DNA from: Collinsella aerofaciens | GTDB lineage: Bacteria; Actinomycetota; Coriobacteriia; Coriobacteriales; Coriobacteriaceae | Direction: 5' to 3' | DNA length: 64,000 nt | NCBI RefSeq assembly: GCF_015561195.1 | Contig: NZ_JADMSU010000001.1 | Span: 310,001-374,000 of the forward strand | Part shown: in pieces, positions 6,541 to 14,057 of the stretch | Position numbering within the stretch: position 1 is the first letter of the stretch | Layout: each line of letters opens with the position of its first letter | Program-made: the position numbers and the translations under genes | The notes under the pieces: model-generated | Database searches by the model: none | What the model saw: the letters and a program-made list of their open reading frames with translations, nothing else | What the model was told of the DNA's origin: nothing

Positions 6541-9306
6541 CTACTCGGCACTCTTGAGGGCGCCGACCATGTCGATCTTGTTGAGGGTACGATTGGTAGC
6601 GAGGTTGACGATAAACGTAAAGCCAAAGGAAAGCACCACGGCAAGCACGTAGCTCAGCGGCTCGACTTCGACGTCAAAGTACAGCGACGGCATCTGCAAA
6701 ATGTACGTAAAACTCTCGGCCAGCAAGCCGCCCAGCGGCACGCCCAGCGCAGCGCCGATCGCCGTGAGGATCAACGTCTCCTTGTTGACGTAGTGGTGCA
6801 CCTCGCCGCGGCGGAAGCCCAGCACCTTGATGGTTGCCAGTTCGCGCTTGCGCTCCGAAATGTTGGTGTTGGACAGCGTAAACACCACCACAAACGACAG
6901 GCACGCCGCCATAAAGGTCACGAGCACCACGACGGAATTGATAATTGTAAAGTTCGCTTCATAGTTCTCCCAATGCTCGGCCGTACTCGAAATCGTGAGC
7001 CAACCGTCACTCTTAAGATTCTTGCTAAATGCAATCTGGTCGACCGACGAACCCTTAAGCAGCACAAAGACGCCGTTAAGGCGTGCGCTTCGACCGAACG
7101 TACGCTCATAGGTGCCCTGCGTCATGTAAAGCGTGTTGCCCAGATAGTTGAGCGAAATGTCGCTGACTTTGACCTTGGCTACGTTGAGCGACGAATCCTG
7201 GACGTGTGCCGTATCGCCCGGTTGAATCCCCAGTACCAGCTGTGAACTCTTGCTCAGATACACATCTCCGTCGCGCAAAGATAGAGGCTCTTTGGACTCA
7301 TCCTCGAGACACACGTAGTCGTCCAGGTCGTTCGTGCGGTCATCGGGCACCACGATCAGCTGCACGGTCTCGCTCTTGCCGCCAAATGTAAAGGTGACGT
7401 TGTCGGTCATAATCGGCAGCGTCGAAGTCACGGTCACGTCGGAATCCTTGGCTGTGCTCCGCTCGTCGAGCGCCGCGCACGTCTGCGAAAAATCGTCGGG
7501 ATTGGCAACCGCCAGCAGGTCATAGCGCGTGATATGCCCGTACTGCTTGGGCGAAAGCGCGACCGACGTATCACGAATGCCCATGCCGCAAATCACAAGC
7601 GCCGTACAGCCCGCGATGCCAAAGATGGTCATAAAGGCGCGCTTTTTGTAGCGGAACAGGTTACGTGCTGCCACCTTGTTCAAAAAGCCCATGCGGCGCC
7701 AGATAAAGCCGATGCGCTCGAGCAAGATGCGCGAGCCGGCGCGCGGGGCCTTGGGACGCATAAGCGAGGCCGGGGTCTCGGCCATCTCGTGGCGGCAGGC
7801 GATAATCGTGGCGCCCACCACGCCCACGGCAAACAGCGCCACCGAAACGATCGAGGACACGATGTCGTACGAAAGCAACATCTGGGGCAGCGAGTACATG
7901 TCGTCGAACACCGTAAACAAGAACAGCGGCAGGCCCACAAAGCCGATGATATTGCCGAGCACGCCGCCGATCAGGCACGCCCACAGCGAGTAGTCCACGT
8001 ATTTGGACAGGATGCGTCCGCGCGAATAGCCGAGTGCTTTGTAAAGGCCAATAAGCGTGCGCTCCTCCTCGACCATGCGGGTGGCGGTGGTGAGGCTGAT
8101 GAGCACGGCGACGATAAAGAAGATGAACGGGAACACCGTGGCGATGGCCTCAATTGACGAGCTATCGCTCTCCACGCTCGAGTAGCTTGCGATATTGCCG
8201 CGGTCCTGGATGTACCAGGTGCATTCTCCCAGATCGGAAAGCTCGGCGCGGGCATCGGCAAACTGCTGGTCGGCGGCGGCACGGCGCTGATCCAGGTCGG
8301 CCTGCGCTTGCGCACGCTCGTCGCTGCCCTCGGCCATGCGGTTGATGTTGTCCTGCTCGATCCCAAAGACCATATTCGCCTGACGCTCAGCCGCGTCCAA
8401 GTTCGCCGGCGTATCGGCCGTCAGCTCCTGAGCACGCGCTTTCTCGCGCTCCTCGCGGATCTTCTCTATATTGCCCTTGACCTCATTGATCTTTGCCGCG
8501 TAGGCATCCGAATAGGAGTTGAGATCCTTGGCTCCCTCGACGATCACGTGGACCGCGGAGTAGGAAGAAGATGTCGCGGCGTCCTCGCTCACATAGAACT
8601 TGTAGTCCGCGGCCGAAGCAGCGCGAAAGGCGTTGACTGTCGAGTCGGAGCTCACATCAGTGGGATCGAGAACCTCGGCCGTGATGGTGTAATCGCCATC
8701 GGCAAACTGATCCTTGGCGCTTTGATTGGACGAGCTCGCGTCATTGGCGGCAAAGCTCACCGTATCGCCGATTTTCTTGCCCGAAGCCTTCAGAAACTTC
8801 GAAGTCACCGCGACCTCATCGGCGCTCTCGGGCAAATCGCCGTTCACGAGCACCGGCTGATCGATGTTCTCCTTGGAGAGGCTCTGCACGACGACACGCT
8901 CGCGCGTCGTACCCACGGCGGTATAGGCGGTCTCGGTATAGATGCCCTCGGCCGTCTCGACGCCATCGACCTCTTGTATGGCGTCGAGATCATCGTCAGT
9001 CAGGCCATAGGTCGACTGCACGTTAATGTCATAGACATTTTGCTGGTCGAAGTAGGCATCAACCGAATCACACAGGTCCTCGCAACCCGCCTTAAGGCCG
9101 CACATCACGCTCACGCCAAGCGCGGTGATGACCACGATTGACAAGAAGCGTTTGAGGCTGCCGCGAATCGTGCGGTAGATGCCACGGCGAAAAACCGTCG
9201 GCACCATATCGTTTGAGCTTTGGGCAGTGCGGTAGGTCGTAAAATCCTGCTCGCGCTCCGTGTTCTGCGCGTCGCGGCGTAGGCTGTTTTGGCGGTCTTG
9301 GTCCAT
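6541..9306 (-). CDS. ABC exporter permease, FtsX/MacB type with large extracytoplasmic coiled-coil insert
   Basis: This roughly 921-residue membrane protein contains two FtsX-type permease cores. An N-terminal membrane segment (around 36-56) is followed by a large extracytoplasmic region including a charged coiled coil (NEVKGNIEKIREEREKARAQ and beyond). Then come three membrane segments, a second short membrane segment and external domain, and a final FtsX unit near the C-terminus. Proteins of this design act with a LolD-like ATPase to export lipids, peptides or antibiotics, or as mechanotransmitters. The ATPase gene is directly upstream. Starts at 9318 (GTG) and 9306 (ATG) are both possible; the ribosome-binding site is weak for either. 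Confidence 0.85.
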   Translation of the reverse strand: MDQDRQNSLRRDAQNTEREQDFTTYRTAQSSNDMVPTVFRRGIYRTIRGSLKRFLSIVVITALGVSVMCGLKAGCEDLCDSVDAYFDQQNVYDINVQSTYGLTDDDLDAIQEVDGVETAEGIYTETAYTAVGTTRERVVVQSLSKENIDQPVLVNGDLPESADEVAVTSKFLKASGKKIGDTVSFAANDASSSNQSAKDQFADGDYTITAEVLDPTDVSSDSTVNAFRAASAADYKFYVSEDAATSSSYSAVHVIVEGAKDLNSYSDAYAAKINEVKGNIEKIREEREKARAQELTADTPANLDAAERQANMVFGIEQDNINRMAEGSDERAQAQADLDQRRAAADQQFADARAELSDLGECTWYIQDRGNIASYSSVESDSSSIEAIATVFPFIFFIVAVLISLTTATRMVEEERTLIGLYKALGYSRGRILSKYVDYSLWACLIGGVLGNIIGFVGLPLFLFTVFDDMYSLPQMLLSYDIVSSIVSVALFAVGVVGATIIACRHEMAETPASLMRPKAPRAGSRILLERIGFIWRRMGFLNKVAARNLFRYKKRAFMTIFGIAGCTALVICGMGIRDTSVALSPKQYGHITRYDLLAVANPDDFSQTCAALDERSTAKDSDVTVTSTLPIMTDNVTFTFGGKSETVQLIVVPDDRTNDLDDYVCLEDESKEPLSLRDGDVYLSKSSQLVLGIQPGDTAHVQDSSLNVAKVKVSDISLNYLGNTLYMTQGTYERTFGRSARLNGVFVLLKGSSVDQIAFSKNLKSDGWLTISSTAEHWENYEANFTIINSVVVLVTFMAACLSFVVVFTLSNTNISERKRELATIKVLGFRRGEVHHYVNKETLILTAIGAALGVPLGGLLAESFTYILQMPSLYFDVEVEPLSYVLAVVLSFGFTFIVNLATNRTLNKIDMVGALKSAE

Positions 9307-9311
9307 GGGCG

Positions 9312-10013
9312 CTACCACTCGATCGTCTCGATAGGCACGGGATTTTGCTGGACCGTCTCGCTCTCCACGCGACCGTTCTTAAAGCGGATCAGGCGATCGG
9401 CCATGGGCGCCAGCGCGGAGTTGTGGGTGATGATGATGACCGTAATGCCCTGCTTGCGGCAAGTGTCCTGCAGCAGCTGCAAGATCTGCTTGCCGGTTTT
9501 ATAGTCAAGTGCGCCCGTGGGCTCGTCGCACAAAAGCAGCTTGGGGTTCTTTGCCAGTGCGCGGGCAATGGACACGCGCTGCTGCTCGCCGCCCGAAAGC
9601 TGCGCGGGGAAGTTGGCGAGGCGCTCACCCAAGCCAACCTGGCAAAGCGTTTGCTCGGCATCGAGCGAATCAGGGCAGATTTGCGCCGCAAGCTCAACAT
9701 TTTCGAGCGCCGTCAGGTTGGGGACCAGATTGTAGAACTGGAAGACAAAGCCGACGTCGGCGCGGCGGTATTCCACGAGCTGCGCCTCGTTAGCGGAGCT
9801 CACATCGCGCCCGTCCACCGTCACGGTGCCGGAAGTCGCCGTATCCATGCCGCCCAGAATGTTGAGCGCTGTGGTCTTGCCGGCACCCGAAGCACCCAAA
9901 ATGATGGCGAGCTCGCCGCGCTCGACCGTAAAGCTCGCGCCGTCGAGTGCGTGAATGCGGGCGTCGCCCTCGCCGTATGCCTTGATGACGTCTTTGAATT
10001 CGATATAAGCCAT
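9312..10013 (-). CDS. ABC transporter ATP-binding protein, MacB/LolD type
   Basis: This 233-residue ATPase has Walker [11 protein letters not shown]-loop ([19 protein letters not shown]), signature [15 protein letters not shown], Walker [13 protein letters not shown] and H-loop ITHNSAL. The FQFYNLVP Q-loop context is typical of ATPases that power FtsX/MacB permeases. The gene ends at or just inside the start of the permease gene, so the two are almost certainly cotranscribed and form one exporter. The cargo is unknown. Confidence 0.93.
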   Translation of the reverse strand: MAYIEFKDVIKAYGEGDARIHALDGASFTVERGELAIILGASGAGKTTALNILGGMDTATSGTVTVDGRDVSSANEAQLVEYRRADVGFVFQFYNLVPNLTALENVELAAQICPDSLDAEQTLCQVGLGERLANFPAQLSGGEQQRVSIARALAKNPKLLLCDEPTGALDYKTGKQILQLLQDTCRKQGITVIIITHNSALAPMADRLIRFKNGRVESETVQQNPVPIETIEW

Positions 10014-10060
10014 CGATCGGTTCCCATCTGGTCGGATAACTCTTTAGTATTACCCATTTC

Positions 10061-10108
10061 GCACCGACTAAAAAGGGACGGGTTTATTTTGGCAGGTTCT
10101 ATATGGGG
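10061..10108 (+). repeat. H-family hairpin repeat, copy 2 (degenerate left arm)
   Basis: AAAAGGGACGGGTTTATTTT then GGCAGGTTCTATATGGGG closely matches the copy at 61101, but the left arm (GCACCGAC) no longer pairs well. It lies between the divergent ABC ATPase and GyrI-like genes. Confidence 0.55.
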
Positions 10109-10214
10109 AAACGGCAGCTATAGATGAGGCGCCGGGGAGGCAGAGAAATCATCGATGGGGTCAGGCCGACCGCCAAACACAACGCACGCATCTCAATCTG
10201 TCAGTCAAATCATT

Positions 10215-10228
10215 CGAACAGCTGTTCG
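10215..10228. promoter_or_regulatory. Perfect LexA/SOS-box-like palindrome
   Basis: CGAACAGCTGTTCG matches the Gram-positive LexA operator form CGAAC-N4-GTTCG exactly. It lies 56 bases upstream of the GyrI-like start, with TATGAT (10233-10238) as a possible -10 box beside it. In E. coli the gyrase inhibitor gene sbmC/gyrI is itself LexA-controlled. Confidence 0.65.
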
Positions 10229-10284
10229 TTTCTATGATATGATTCCGCTATCTAAGCAGGCCAATACGCAGAAAGGCGGCCAAC

Positions 10285-10923
10285 ATGGCGTTCGACTTTA
10301 AGAAGGAATGCAAGGAGCTCTACAGACCTGCAAGCAAGCCGAGTATCATAACTGTCCCGCCTATGAGCTACGTTGCCGTTCGCGGAAAGGGCGACCCAAA
10401 TACTGAAGGTGGCGAGTATCAAAACGCCCTGCCGCTGCTTTACGGCATCGCCTATACCGTCAAGATGTCGAAGAAAGGCTCAAGGAGTATCGAGGGCTAT
10501 TTCGACTTTGTGGTACCTCCGCTCGAGGGTTTCTGGTGGCAAGACTCCCCGAGCGGCGACATCGATTATGTACGCAAGGACGATTTCAACTTTATCTCGT
10601 GCATCCGCCTGCCCGATTTCGTCAGCCGAGATGATTTTGACTGGGCAGTCGCGGAGGCCACGGCCAAAAAGAAACTGGACTTTTCTGCCGTCGAGCTGCT
10701 TAAAGTTGACGAGGGTCTCTGCGTTCAATGCATGCACACCGGGCCCTATGACGACGAACCGGCGACCGTAAACGCTATGCATGAATACACGACCGAGCAG
10801 GGCTATGTCCCCGACTTCTCAGGCACCCGTTTACATCACGAAATCTATCTCTCCGATCCACGCAAATGTGCACCGGAGAAACTAAAGACCGTGGTTCGTC
10901 ATCCTATCAAGCGCGCTGAATAG
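10285..10923 (+). CDS. GyrI-like small-molecule-binding domain protein
   Basis: This 212-residue protein is of the GyrI-like / SOUL-related two-repeat fold (COG4832-type). Hallmarks are IITVPPMSYVAVRGKGDPN near the N-terminus, aromatic WWQDSPSGDIDY in the middle, and CVQCMHTGPYDDEPATVNAM, which resembles the ligand-facing strand of GyrI domains. Family members bind or hydrolyse small hydrophobic or toxic compounds, and E. coli GyrI protects gyrase. There is no DNA-binding domain. An AAAGGCGG ribosome-binding site supports the start, and an SOS-like box lies in the promoter, suggesting induction by DNA damage. A GC-rich hairpin at 10922-10947 follows the stop. Confidence 0.8.
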   Translation: MAFDFKKECKELYRPASKPSIITVPPMSYVAVRGKGDPNTEGGEYQNALPLLYGIAYTVKMSKKGSRSIEGYFDFVVPPLEGFWWQDSPSGDIDYVRKDDFNFISCIRLPDFVSRDDFDWAVAEATAKKKLDFSAVELLKVDEGLCVQCMHTGPYDDEPATVNAMHEYTTEQGYVPDFSGTRLHHEIYLSDPRKCAPEKLKTVVRHPIKRAE

Positions 10924-10996
10924 CGCGGAGCGTCATTTCACGCGCTGGGTTTTAAGCCAGCCAACCAGCCGCCTCCTAGGCCGTCCGGTAATTATC

Positions 10997-11094
10997 TTGA
11001 CGCGGCCCGTCGCATCTTATAAGTTTGTTTTGCTAAAGCTGGAAAGCCTCTCAACGATGCGCAACTCCAGCTCTTTTTATATCAAGAGGCTTAA
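10997..11094 (+). ncRNA. Candidate abiF-type leader RNA: promoter plus H-type pseudoknot
   Basis: A promoter-like TTGACG (10997-11002) and TATAAG (11018-11023) precede two interleaved perfect stems. AGCTGGA (11037-11043) pairs with TCCAGCT (11066-11072), and AAGCCTCT (11044-11051) pairs with AGAGGCTT (11085-11092). The order left1-left2-right1-right2 makes an H-type pseudoknot. The second right arm covers the ribosome-binding region of the Abi_2 ATG at 11095. A noncoding RNA is known upstream of abiF/Abi_2 genes; I have not compared this with that covariance model. Confidence 0.6.
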
Positions 11095-11463
11095 ATGAAA
11101 TACCAGAAGTCGCGGATATCCATCAACGCACAAATAGCACTATTGACAGAAAACAAGGGTCTTAAGTGCTCTGATCAAAGCGAACTCGAGCGAGCTTTGG
11201 TCGAAGCCAACCACTACAGACTGTCGGCCTACTGGTTTCCCTACAAAACCAAATGCAAGTCCGGGATTACCATCTTTCGCGAAGGCACAACATTCGAAAC
11301 CATCATCTACACGTATGAATTTGACCGAGCCCTCCGGCAGTTAATGTTTGATGCGGTCGGCAGTGCGGTCGGCAGAATTGAGATCTACCTCAGAAGCAGA
11401 ATTGCCTATCTTGCCTCTGAGGAACGCGGGCCTTTCTGTTACCCAGATGTCGCCATAACGAGG
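11095..11463 (+). pseudogene. Abi_2 (AbiD/AbiF-like) protein, 3'-truncated
   Basis: The first roughly 122 residues match the Abi_2 family pattern: INAQIALLTENKGL, EANHYRLSAYWFPYK, FETIIYTYEFDRALRQLMFD and a RIEIYLRSRIAYL segment. Abi_2 proteins are usually about 300 residues and carry a HEPN RNase motif (RN-x2-AHH-like) in the C-terminal part. That part is missing, because the sequence runs into a fragment of an unrelated gene at about 11445-11463. Family members act in phage abortive infection. The frame stays open to 11718, but the later residues are not Abi-like, so the gene is probably dead. Confidence 0.75.
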
Positions 11464-11669
11464 CTCAACTCGGCATGCCCGTCGAGCTCTGCGCCTCACT
11501 GGGCTACGCAGCCGTCTTTGGCAGCGCCACCAATACGCTGCTCGCACCCATCCTTATTGGCTGCGAAGTCTTCGGCTTTGGTAACTTGCCGATGTTCATT
11601 ATTGTCTGCGTTGTGGCTTACCTGTTCAACATGGATAAGTCCATCTACGCCCTGCAGGAGCGGGCGTAG
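11457..11669 (+). pseudogene. C-terminal remnant of a ClC-type chloride channel
   Basis: In a different frame from the Abi_2 fragment, about 70 residues read EAQLGMPVELCASLGYAAVF, then a TNTLLAPILIGCEVFG segment and the terminal membrane helix PMFIIVCVVAYLFN, ending MDKSIYALQERA. This is the end of a voltage-gated ClC chloride channel/antiporter. The rest of the gene is absent, so a deletion or insertion joined the two genes around 11445-11463. Confidence 0.72.
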
Positions 11670-11724
11670 ATCGATGTCCAGGCAGGTGGTCTCAGCCGGA
11701 AACGGCGTCCCACTCTGAGGCTGT

Positions 11725-11840
11725 ATTCCGGGACACGGTTTCCGCTTGGAACGCCATTCGGAAAGCGCATCCCGCTTTAAAACGGAATTCCGGGACGTAG
11801 TTTCCGTCTGAGCCTCCATTCGGAAAGCATGTCCCGTTCT
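11725..11840. repeat. Tandem direct repeat, period 62 bp
   Basis: Units beginning ATTCCGGGAC at 11725 and 11787 each carry TTTCCG..., a CCATTCGGAAAGC segment and a TCCCG end. Within each unit GGGAC..GTTTCCG can pair with CGGAAAGC..TCCC. A partial third unit precedes them near 11698. It lies between the channel remnant and the convergent ogt gene. Confidence 0.55.
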
Positions 11841-11875
11841 TTCACGGCATCTTGGCTATGCAAAGCGCTCGAGTG

Positions 11876-12454
11876 TTACTCCTCGTACGCGCCCTCAAGC
11901 CGCAGCAGCCGCTCCTTGCGGTCGAGGCCGCCGGCATATCCGTTGAGCGAACCATCGGCGGCAACCACGCGATGGCACGGCACAATAATCGAAATGGGAT
12001 TACGCGCGACCGCGGCCCCCACGGCACGGGGAGACGCAACGGGTGCTTCGTTTCCCGGTACACGATGTCGAGCCGCAACACGCTGGGCGATCTCACCATA
12101 CGTAGCGACCTCGCCACGCGGGATAGAAAGCAGCTCAAACCAAACCTCGCGCTGAAACGCCGTACCAATCATATGCAACGGCGGCGTAAACCGAGGCTCC
12201 TGCCCCGCAAAATAAGCATTCAGCCAAGCCCAAGAACGCTCAAGTACCGACGAGGCAGCACCGTTTGTCGGATTCACCGAAGACATGCCGCCAGCACCAG
12301 AAACCGCATCGGCGCCTTCAACATGTTCGGAGTCTTCCCGGAGAAGCGTGGAGCCAAAATGCTCCTGCCCCTCAAACCAAAGTCCCGTCAGACCGCGGCC
12401 ATCAGCGGCAAGCAAGATTTCGCCCAAAGGCGAAGCAAACGTCGTCGTGACCAC
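11876..12454 (-). CDS. ogt: Methylated-DNA--[protein]-cysteine S-methyltransferase
   Basis: This 192-residue suicide DNA-repair protein transfers the methyl group from O6-methylguanine to its own cysteine. The active-site motif IIVPCHRVV contains Cys160, and AFQREVWFELLSIPRGEVATYG is the wing/helix region, with the arginine finger in SPRAVGAAVARNP. Compared with standard Ogt, residues about 40-68 form an extra Gly/Ser-rich loop between the N-terminal and catalytic domains. It stands alone and is read toward the Abi/ClC remnants. Confidence 0.92.
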   Translation of the reverse strand: MVTTTFASPLGEILLAADGRGLTGLWFEGQEHFGSTLLREDSEHVEGADAVSGAGGMSSVNPTNGAASSVLERSWAWLNAYFAGQEPRFTPPLHMIGTAFQREVWFELLSIPRGEVATYGEIAQRVAARHRVPGNEAPVASPRAVGAAVARNPISIIVPCHRVVAADGSLNGYAGGLDRKERLLRLEGAYEE

Positions 12455-12715
12455 CAGCGGCTCCTTTCAAAACTCCGCAACATAATACCGCGAATTGTGC
12501 AGACAACCCCAATCGACCCCAAAGTCACCCTAGGCAGCAGGCGCGAACGCGCCGCAGCTGCCGGCCGCGCCCCACAGTCCCCCAAGGCGGCAGGCGCAAA
12601 GCGCCGAAGCCGCCGCCGGGATCAGGGCCCGCAACAGCCACGTGCCCCCACATCAGCCCAGCGGCCCCAACCAACAACGGCCCCATCGCAGGTCGCTTGC
12701 AGCAGCGTCACCGCA

Positions 12716-12845
12716 GGCGGGGGCCGGGCTTGGTTTTCAGAACACTCCGCAGACCAGTGTGGCGCCTTGTCCGCGGCTCCGAAGGAGCAGGACAAGGCGC
12801 CACACATGGTCGAGGACGTTCTGAAAACCAAGCCCGGCCCCCGCC
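12716..12845 (-). repeat. Nested hairpin element B
   Basis: A perfect 28-bp outer stem pairs 12716-12743 with 12818-12845. The internal loop read on the minus strand has GTCCTC (12812-12817) and TGCGGAG (12745-12751). A bridging GACCA/TGGTC pair replaces the GGAC/GTCC of element A, and a 16-bp inner stem (GTGTGGCGCCTTGTCC and complement) follows. It starts 12 bases after the asd stop codon, sense to asd. The rest of 12455-12715 holds only the ogt upstream region and GC-rich sequence with nothing recognised. Confidence 0.7.
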
Positions 12846-12857
12846 GGACAGGTCACA

Positions 12858-13883
12858 CTACTCGCAGAGCAGCTTAGCGATCTGGACGGCGTTGGTTGCC
12901 GCGCCCTTACGGATTTGGTCGCCGCAGCACCAGAAGGTGATGCCGCGCGCAGCCTCGGGGTTCGAGATGTCGCGGCGTACGCGACCGACCCAAATCAGGT
13001 CCTGGTCGGAGGTGTCCATCGGCATGGGGAAGCGGTCGTGCGCATCCTCGGCGCTCATGTCGTCAACTAGCTTGACACCCGGAGCGGCAGCCAGCGCGGC
13101 ACGGGCCTCTTCCACCGTGATGTCGCGCTCGAACTCAAGCGTGATGCTCTCGGAGTGCGAACGCAGCACGGGCACGCGCACGCAGGTGCAGTTCACGCGC
13201 AGCTCGGGCAGATGCATGATCTTGCGACCCTCGTTCTGCAGCTTCATCTCCTCGGAGGTAAAGCCCTCCTCCTTGACGCCGCCAATCTGCGGAATCAGGT
13301 TGCTCGCCAGCTGGGCGGCGAAGGCGCGCGGCTCGGGAATCTCCTCGCCACGGCCCAGGGCGGCAAGCTGTGCTTCGAGCTCGGCCATACCGGGGGCACC
13401 GGCGCCCGAAGCTGCCTGATACGTGGACACGATCATACGCTTTACGCCGGCAAGCTGATGCAGCGGCCAGGTGGGAACCAGGCCGATAATGGTCGCGCAG
13501 TTGGGGTTGGCGATAAGGCCGTGATGCCACTTGATATCGTCGGCATTGATCTCGGGCACGACCAGCGGCACCTCGGGATCCATGCGGAAGGCATGGCTGT
13601 TGTCGACCACGACAGCGCCGCGCTTGACGGCCTCGGGCAGCAGCTCCTTCGCGATATCGTCGCCGGCGGCTCCGAGCACAATATCGCAGCCCTCAAAGGC
13701 CTCGGGGCAAGCCTCCTCAATCACGATTTGCTCGCCGCGGAACTCAACGGTCTTGCCCGCAGAGCGCGCGCTCGCCAGCAGCTTGAGCTTACCGACCGGA
13801 AACTCCTGCTCGTTGAGGCACTCGAGCATCTGGGTGCCCACGGCTCCCGTCGCGCCCAAAATAGCAACCGTGTACTGTTTCAT
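12858..13883 (-). CDS. asd: Aspartate-semialdehyde dehydrogenase
   Basis: This 341-residue NADPH enzyme reduces aspartyl phosphate to aspartate semialdehyde, the second step of lysine, threonine and methionine synthesis. It shows the N-terminal ILGATGAVGTQML nucleotide motif, the catalytic Cys129 in ANPNCATI, and the late LRVNCTCVRVPV and VGRVRRD segments. The ATG at 13883 was chosen because GGGGGAAGC precedes it; the open frame extends 29 codons upstream without family similarity. It lies downstream of lysC on the same strand, with the lysC terminator in between. Confidence 0.95.
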   Translation of the reverse strand: MKQYTVAILGATGAVGTQMLECLNEQEFPVGKLKLLASARSAGKTVEFRGEQIVIEEACPEAFEGCDIVLGAAGDDIAKELLPEAVKRGAVVVDNSHAFRMDPEVPLVVPEINADDIKWHHGLIANPNCATIIGLVPTWPLHQLAGVKRMIVSTYQAASGAGAPGMAELEAQLAALGRGEEIPEPRAFAAQLASNLIPQIGGVKEEGFTSEEMKLQNEGRKIMHLPELRVNCTCVRVPVLRSHSESITLEFERDITVEEARAALAAAPGVKLVDDMSAEDAHDRFPMPMDTSDQDLIWVGRVRRDISNPEAARGITFWCCGDQIRKGAATNAVQIAKLLCE

Positions 13884-13957
13884 GCTTCCCCCTTTAAAGG
13901 TTGTGGCTTTTGCCCGCACGCCGAGCAGGCCGATTATTGTTGCCAGTGTATACAAGA

Positions 13958-13984
13958 ACGGGGCGGGCACGAAACCCGCCCCGT
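13958..13984 (-). terminator. Hairpin between lysC and asd
   Basis: ACGGGGCGGG and CCCGCCCCGT form a strong stem with a 7-base loop, 74 bases after lysC and 75 bases before the asd start. No long T run follows on the minus strand, so it may be partial. Confidence 0.6.
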
Positions 13985-14057
13985 CGAAACGAAACCGAAA
14001 CGAAACGCCCCGCCGTAGATTTCTGGCACTTGTCCCAAAAATTCACCGGGATGGCAG

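Noticed and set aside
11852-12877. A 341-codon plus-strand open frame over ogt and element B
   Set aside because: It is antisense to ogt and made of basic, low-complexity residues from GC-rich hairpin DNA.
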